NCBI GenBank assembly: GCA_001466705.2
Contig: LATX02000042.1
Span: 1-35,366, forward strand
Direction of reading: 5' to 3'
DNA length: 35,366 nt
From: Moniliophthora roreri
Lineage: Eukaryota; Basidiomycota; Agaricomycetes; Agaricales; Marasmiaceae
Below, piece by piece: positions 32,490-35,366 of this stretch. The notes below the pieces were generated by a model that ran no database searches, was not told the origin of the DNA, and saw only the letters and a list, made by a program, of their open reading frames with translations. Made by a program: the position numbers and the translations under genes. The first letter of the stretch is position 1. Each line of letters opens with the position of its first letter.

Positions 32490-34715
32490 GGGGCTACCGG
32501 GGATGAGGATAATGGGACCATTCGATGATCTAAAAGTTACACTTCCCATTCAAAGTAGTGCACCGGACTCGAGGAAAATGTATACATATAACATTCGTAT
32601 CTTTGGGGTACGTACGTCTGCATTTCTACCCAACATGACGCTACATTTCACGTCCTCCATATCTTGCGTTTCTGGTCGTCTGGAAGCCGAGGGTGTATGA
32701 GCGACGTAGAAGAAGGAAAGAATGCTGGAAGGGGACGTACCAATGGAAAGTATCATTACACTCCCAATGGACAAGCTGACCTAGATGGAGGGGAGTCGGT
32801 ACGGAATCTGGATATGAACGGTTTACGACTGACACCATCGAGCTCTTCATCCGCATCGCACCCCCCAGGAGAAGATCGCGTTGAATGCCGACGGAATCTT
32901 GATGCGTGTTTCCGAGGCCATGAGCGTTGAAGCTGAGGCAGGTATGAGCAACTTGTAGAAGAAAGCGCTTCCTGATATAAATATTTGGTGGACAAGTGCG
33001 TAACGATGGCATAACCGAGGCGCTTAGGCTGTAGTCGGCGCTATAGTGCTCACATGTCTGAATTGTGAATATCTCCTCAGTTTGGCAAGATCCCAATAAA
33101 GAACGAAGATGGACTCACCACCCTACCAGCGAAATTAAGACCTACAAGACTCCAGACCGTCACTAATTGTCGCCTGAACTCTAGAGGTGTTGACATATTA
33201 GGGAGCCCTGCGTACATCTTCGAGTCATGCTGGGTCTAGTTGATATTCTAACTTGACAAATATCGGTATGCTGGACATGATAATTGAGAAATAACACGGA
33301 AGAAGCGAAGCAGGATATAGTACACGCCTGATAGGATGAATTGGATAGCTGATGCAGGTGTGGCATATTGAATAGGCAGCGGCTGCTTCGGTCTTGCTGT
33401 TTCTGAAAGAAGATATATTGTTAGCGCGAAACCTACACCGGATATTGGAAAATAGAACTGATACGTACCAGTTCCATAGCATTGGTGTCAAGAGCCCACT
33501 TTGCAGCTCAGGCGTTTCTTCTATCACTTTTGGGTCAGACGTAGGGAAATCGTTGATAATTAGATGTCGTACCACTGAACAAGAGTGCCTGTATGACTGG
33601 GAAGGTTGCAAAGGAGTTTTCCACTCGTCTGTGTCTTGTGGTATGGTGCGAGAGGCCGCCTTGATGCTGTTGTAGCCAGGCAGGAAGGTCTATGGGAGTT
33701 GGGAAAGCGGGAGCGAATTGGGATTCCGTCGTTGATGAGAACTGGTGAATGAGCGATTGGCTAACAGGTATCGAGTTGGGCCCGTTTAGGAGAACCAGCT
33801 GGAGCAAAAACAAAGAGCAAGTCAGGATGCAGGAAGGGGGGTTGTGTGTTTTATCGTCGACGGGACCCGGACTTGATTTGAGGCTCGCTACCTATGCTTG
33901 TGGGTGGAATGAGGAGAAGAAGAAAAGGGTGCTCTATCATACCTGAGGAATCTCAGACTCTTGTTGATGGCAATGTGTTGAGCTAATGGGAAGGTCTTGT
34001 GGATCGAGACGCGGTGACACGCGTCTCTGTCTCTGCAACCACCATCTCTGTCGACGTGCTTCTTGCCTTCACCTCCATCACTCCAACCACCAATTTCACT
34101 TCTAACTACCATTTTTTTGAAACAGGTAACCAGTGAAATACTAGATACGACTCGTGCACTCCGGCATCAAGCGTCGTCAATCATCGATCTCAAAGCACGT
34201 TCCACGCTGATCTCGCCATGTCCGCGCTTCAGATAACCCATCTACACGCACTCCGATTAGACACCCACCGAGCACCTTTTCGGACAACTACCGCTCATGC
34301 TCACGAGCACATATTAGTCGACAGGAGGCACCGTTGCGGTCACCGTATACCGATACTGATAAATCGGACTCCATCTCAGCTTCTACTCCTTTCCTCTCGA
34401 AGCTCCACCCCTTTCCTAATCTCATCAGCTCTCGTACGACAAAACGTTTAGTTGCACTCACTTGCGTGAAGTGACTTGTCGTGGGAAAAAAAATGTTGGT
34501 GGCCATCTAGAGCGAGGTACATGGTCGATTCCTTCCAGTGGTTTTATGCGTAATCACGATCGTAACACTCTAGAAACGCGAAACTAACTCGTGCGGGACC
34601 TCAGAAACAATACACCCACTAGATTCGCTCATCCAATTTTCTAGTGCATGCTCAAACCCAGAATTCCAGCGGCCAAGTTCTCTCCATAGCGACCCTGTGC
34701 GTCATGTATACCACG
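32490..34715. repeat. Segmental duplication, block B
   Basis: Collinear partner of 20643-22925. It carries more interruptions: the minus-strand IQHDSK segment has a TAG in place of the tryptophan codon just upstream (near 33228). The homology continues past 34715 at 35285-35366, with the 5' part of a CAP gene in between that block A has lost. Confidence 0.75.
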
Positions 34716-35091
34716 AAACGATACGTGGAAGTCCTGTTGGCGAAAGCAAGAGAATTTTACCAAGTACTCGAATTCGCAGTTACACGCCCACTCCTCTGTG
34801 CCTGGGTAAAGCTCGTCACTCCATGTCAAAGACATTGCGCCATAATGTCCTCGATTGGCATTGTACTGTTCCAGCACCGTGGTCTTCCACTCATCAGTCG
34901 GGTTTAAGCGTCTGCAAATATTTGACATGTCGGCACCATCGCAGTCGAACGCGCGTTCTTTCGGTAACTCGGCTTTGAGATTCGATGAGTCTGGGGTGGT
35001 TTGGAACAGTGAGGAAGTTATCAAGTCGGCCGGGAAAACTGAATACCGGAGAAAGGACAGAGATGAAGATGATGAGCGACCAAAAGTGCAT
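34641..35091 (-). pseudogene. CAP/SCP (PR-1-like) secreted protein gene, truncated
   Basis: I choose the ATG at 35091 because it opens a signal peptide, MHFWSLIIFISVLSPVF. A 49-nt intron with a weak donor (34991-35039) would bring it in phase with exon 2 (34990-34761), which encodes EWKTTVLEQYNANRGHYGA, LTWSDELYPGTEEW and CNCEFEY. A second intron (34760-34695) leads to GRYGENLAAG and a stop after eight more codons. These are the first helices and the GENLAAG signature of CAP domains, proteins of the cell surface or secreted space. The C-terminal half of the domain is missing. A one-base shift after GENLAAG would resume HALENWMSES, which is open in block A, so a frameshift has occurred. If the weak intron is wrong, there is a second frameshift. 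Confidence 0.65.
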
Positions 35092-35284
35092 GGTTCGAAG
35101 TCGGTATAACTGTGTAGCGAGTAAATTTTGTCAGAGAATATACAATAATACTTCGAAACGTTCATGAACCTAGTCCATCCCGAGAATACCAAACATAGTA
35201 TACTGGACTTTGTTTCTCTCAGCGCATATGCCGTGTTGAAAGAGAAAACACTTGCAACATACGAGTTCCATGGTTTGTTTTGGA

Positions 35285-35366
35285 GAGCTGAACGGGAAAC
35301 ATTTGTGCTCAGTCCTCGTTTTCAGTCTCACCAATGCCAATTTTGGAAGATCAGATTGCTGCGAAT
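35285..35366. repeat. Short dispersed repeat, copy 3
   Basis: It contains GAGAGCTGAACGGG and GTGCTCAGTCCTCGTTTTC, matching 20196 and 22960. It runs to the end of the window, so its true extent is unknown. Confidence 0.55.

Noticed and set aside
32641..33096. 151-codon minus-strand frame in block B
   Set aside because: The equivalent frame is not kept in block A, there is no motif, and overlapping frames are equally open.
34641..35192. Single 183-codon minus-strand frame as a complete protein
   Set aside because: It contains a canonical intron read through by chance (34695-34760), and its upstream start lacks a signal peptide. The multi-exon CAP model starting at 35091 explains the motifs better.

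Overview
The window looks like a chromosome segment of a mushroom-forming basidiomycete (Agaricomycetes). The evidence is short spliceosomal introns (46-67 nt, GT...AG), a many-exon secreted type-B carboxylesterase, a gene family I know only from agaric genomes, Ty3/gypsy-like LTR debris and a decayed PIF/Harbinger-type transposon. All calls come from reading the sequence; no database search was possible.

Layout. Positions 1-17,000 are an AT-rich, CpG-poor transposon island. It holds at least five direct and one inverted copies of one LTR-type repeat with a largely non-coding internal block, a Ty3/gypsy integrase zinc-finger fragment (1375-1620), and an unidentified ~1.1-kb repeat present twice in tandem (2428-4680). 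It also holds a ~1.15-kb element bounded by terminal inverted repeats (5850-7003) that contains two tRNA-like (SINE-like) units, and a Harbinger pair (11358-12993): a transposase C-terminus (+) and a Myb/SANT-like accessory gene (-) whose stop codons overlap. Positions 13,000-17,000 are degraded AT-rich DNA with one more LTR relic.

Positions 17,019-26,540 are an array of paralogues on the minus strand. Two complete 8-exon genes of an unknown-function family (571 and 557 codons, 17019-19099 and 23186-25231) and a third C-terminal scrap (26312-26540) each lie next to related upstream DNA. That upstream DNA includes broken pieces of an epoxide-hydrolase-like alpha/beta hydrolase (about 19801-20166 and 26120-26310).

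A second duplication links 20643-23060 (block A) with 32490-35366 (block B). Both blocks carry a truncated CAP/SCP (PR-1-like) gene; block A has lost its 5' half. Between them is a 3.2-kb stretch with no recognisable gene (26541-29776) and a recognisable 13-exon secreted carboxylesterase (29777-32005), which in this assembly has one frameshift and one undetermined base hiding missing sequence.

The most striking signal is a mutational boundary at about 18,100, inside the first unknown-family gene. The half facing the transposon island has lost nearly all its CpG dinucleotides relative to its paralogue (CpG to TpG/CpA), while the other half keeps them and the reading frame stays open. This suggests methylation/deamination spreading from the transposon island into a gene. 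The genes do not form an obvious pathway; what unites the right half is repeated local duplication and decay.
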